A DNA stretch of 5,033 nucleotides, taken from contig JAOPUS010000374.1 in assembly GCA_025963345.1 (NCBI GenBank), positions 1 through 5,033 on the forward strand, in the 5' to 3' direction. This DNA comes from Blastococcus sp. (GTDB lineage Bacteria; Actinomycetota; Actinomycetes; Mycobacteriales; Geodermatophilaceae). Position 1 is the stretch's first letter, and every line of letters starts with the position of its first letter. A program made the translations under genes and the position numbers. Of the stretch, positions 5,016 through 5,033 are shown in pieces. Below the pieces are notes generated by a model that searched no databases, was not told the origin of the DNA, and saw only the letters and a program-made list of their open reading frames with translations.

Positions 5016-5033
5016 TTCTCCGGCCGGATGGCC

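Noticed and set aside
1..5033. CRISPR array, insertion sequence, phage or toxin-antitoxin system
   Set aside because: No spaced direct repeats, terminal inverted repeats, transposase, integrase or paired small toxin/antitoxin ORFs were seen.

Overview
This is a high-GC window with strongly G/C-biased third codon positions. It comes from an actinobacterium: the acidic C-terminal tail of ribosomal protein S1, ending in a conserved TGGTLASDEALAALRAKLAG-type motif, is actinobacterial, and the order rpsA then coaE matches Mycobacterium tuberculosis (Rv1630-Rv1631). The genus cannot be fixed; a Pseudonocardia-like relative is a guess.

Layout. Bases 1-518 carry the 3' end of rpsA on the + strand. 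Two strong hairpins follow (536-575 and 588-630). The second is almost perfectly palindromic and also lies just past the stop of a small unrecognised minus-strand ORF (634-942). An intergenic stretch of about 125 bp then leads to coaE (1069-1665, +), dephospho-CoA kinase, whose GTG start sits six bases behind a TANNNT -10 box and is probably translated from a leaderless mRNA. Only 24 bp separate coaE from a minus-strand operon converging on it.

The operon runs from about 4852 down to 1690. It has a candidate promoter with a 10-bp palindrome in its spacer, then a 29-codon leader ORF with a very good Shine-Dalgarno. Next come a YtcJ/NfdA-type amidohydrolase (555 aa) and an SsnA/AtzA-like amidohydrolase (447 aa). 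Both junctions between the three ORFs are 4-base start/stop overlaps (GTGA and ATGA), so the set looks translationally coupled. Two metal-dependent amidohydrolases made together suggest sequential hydrolysis or deamination of one small N-containing compound. The substrate cannot be read from the sequence, and no transporter or regulator lies inside the window.

Upstream of the operon, on the same strand, is tRNA-Val(GAC) with an encoded CCA end (4941-5015), followed at once by its own hairpin terminator (4910-4938). The ends of the window are otherwise housekeeping DNA. The amidohydrolase operon, its leader ORF and the small orphan at 634-942 are the accessory or undescribed parts.
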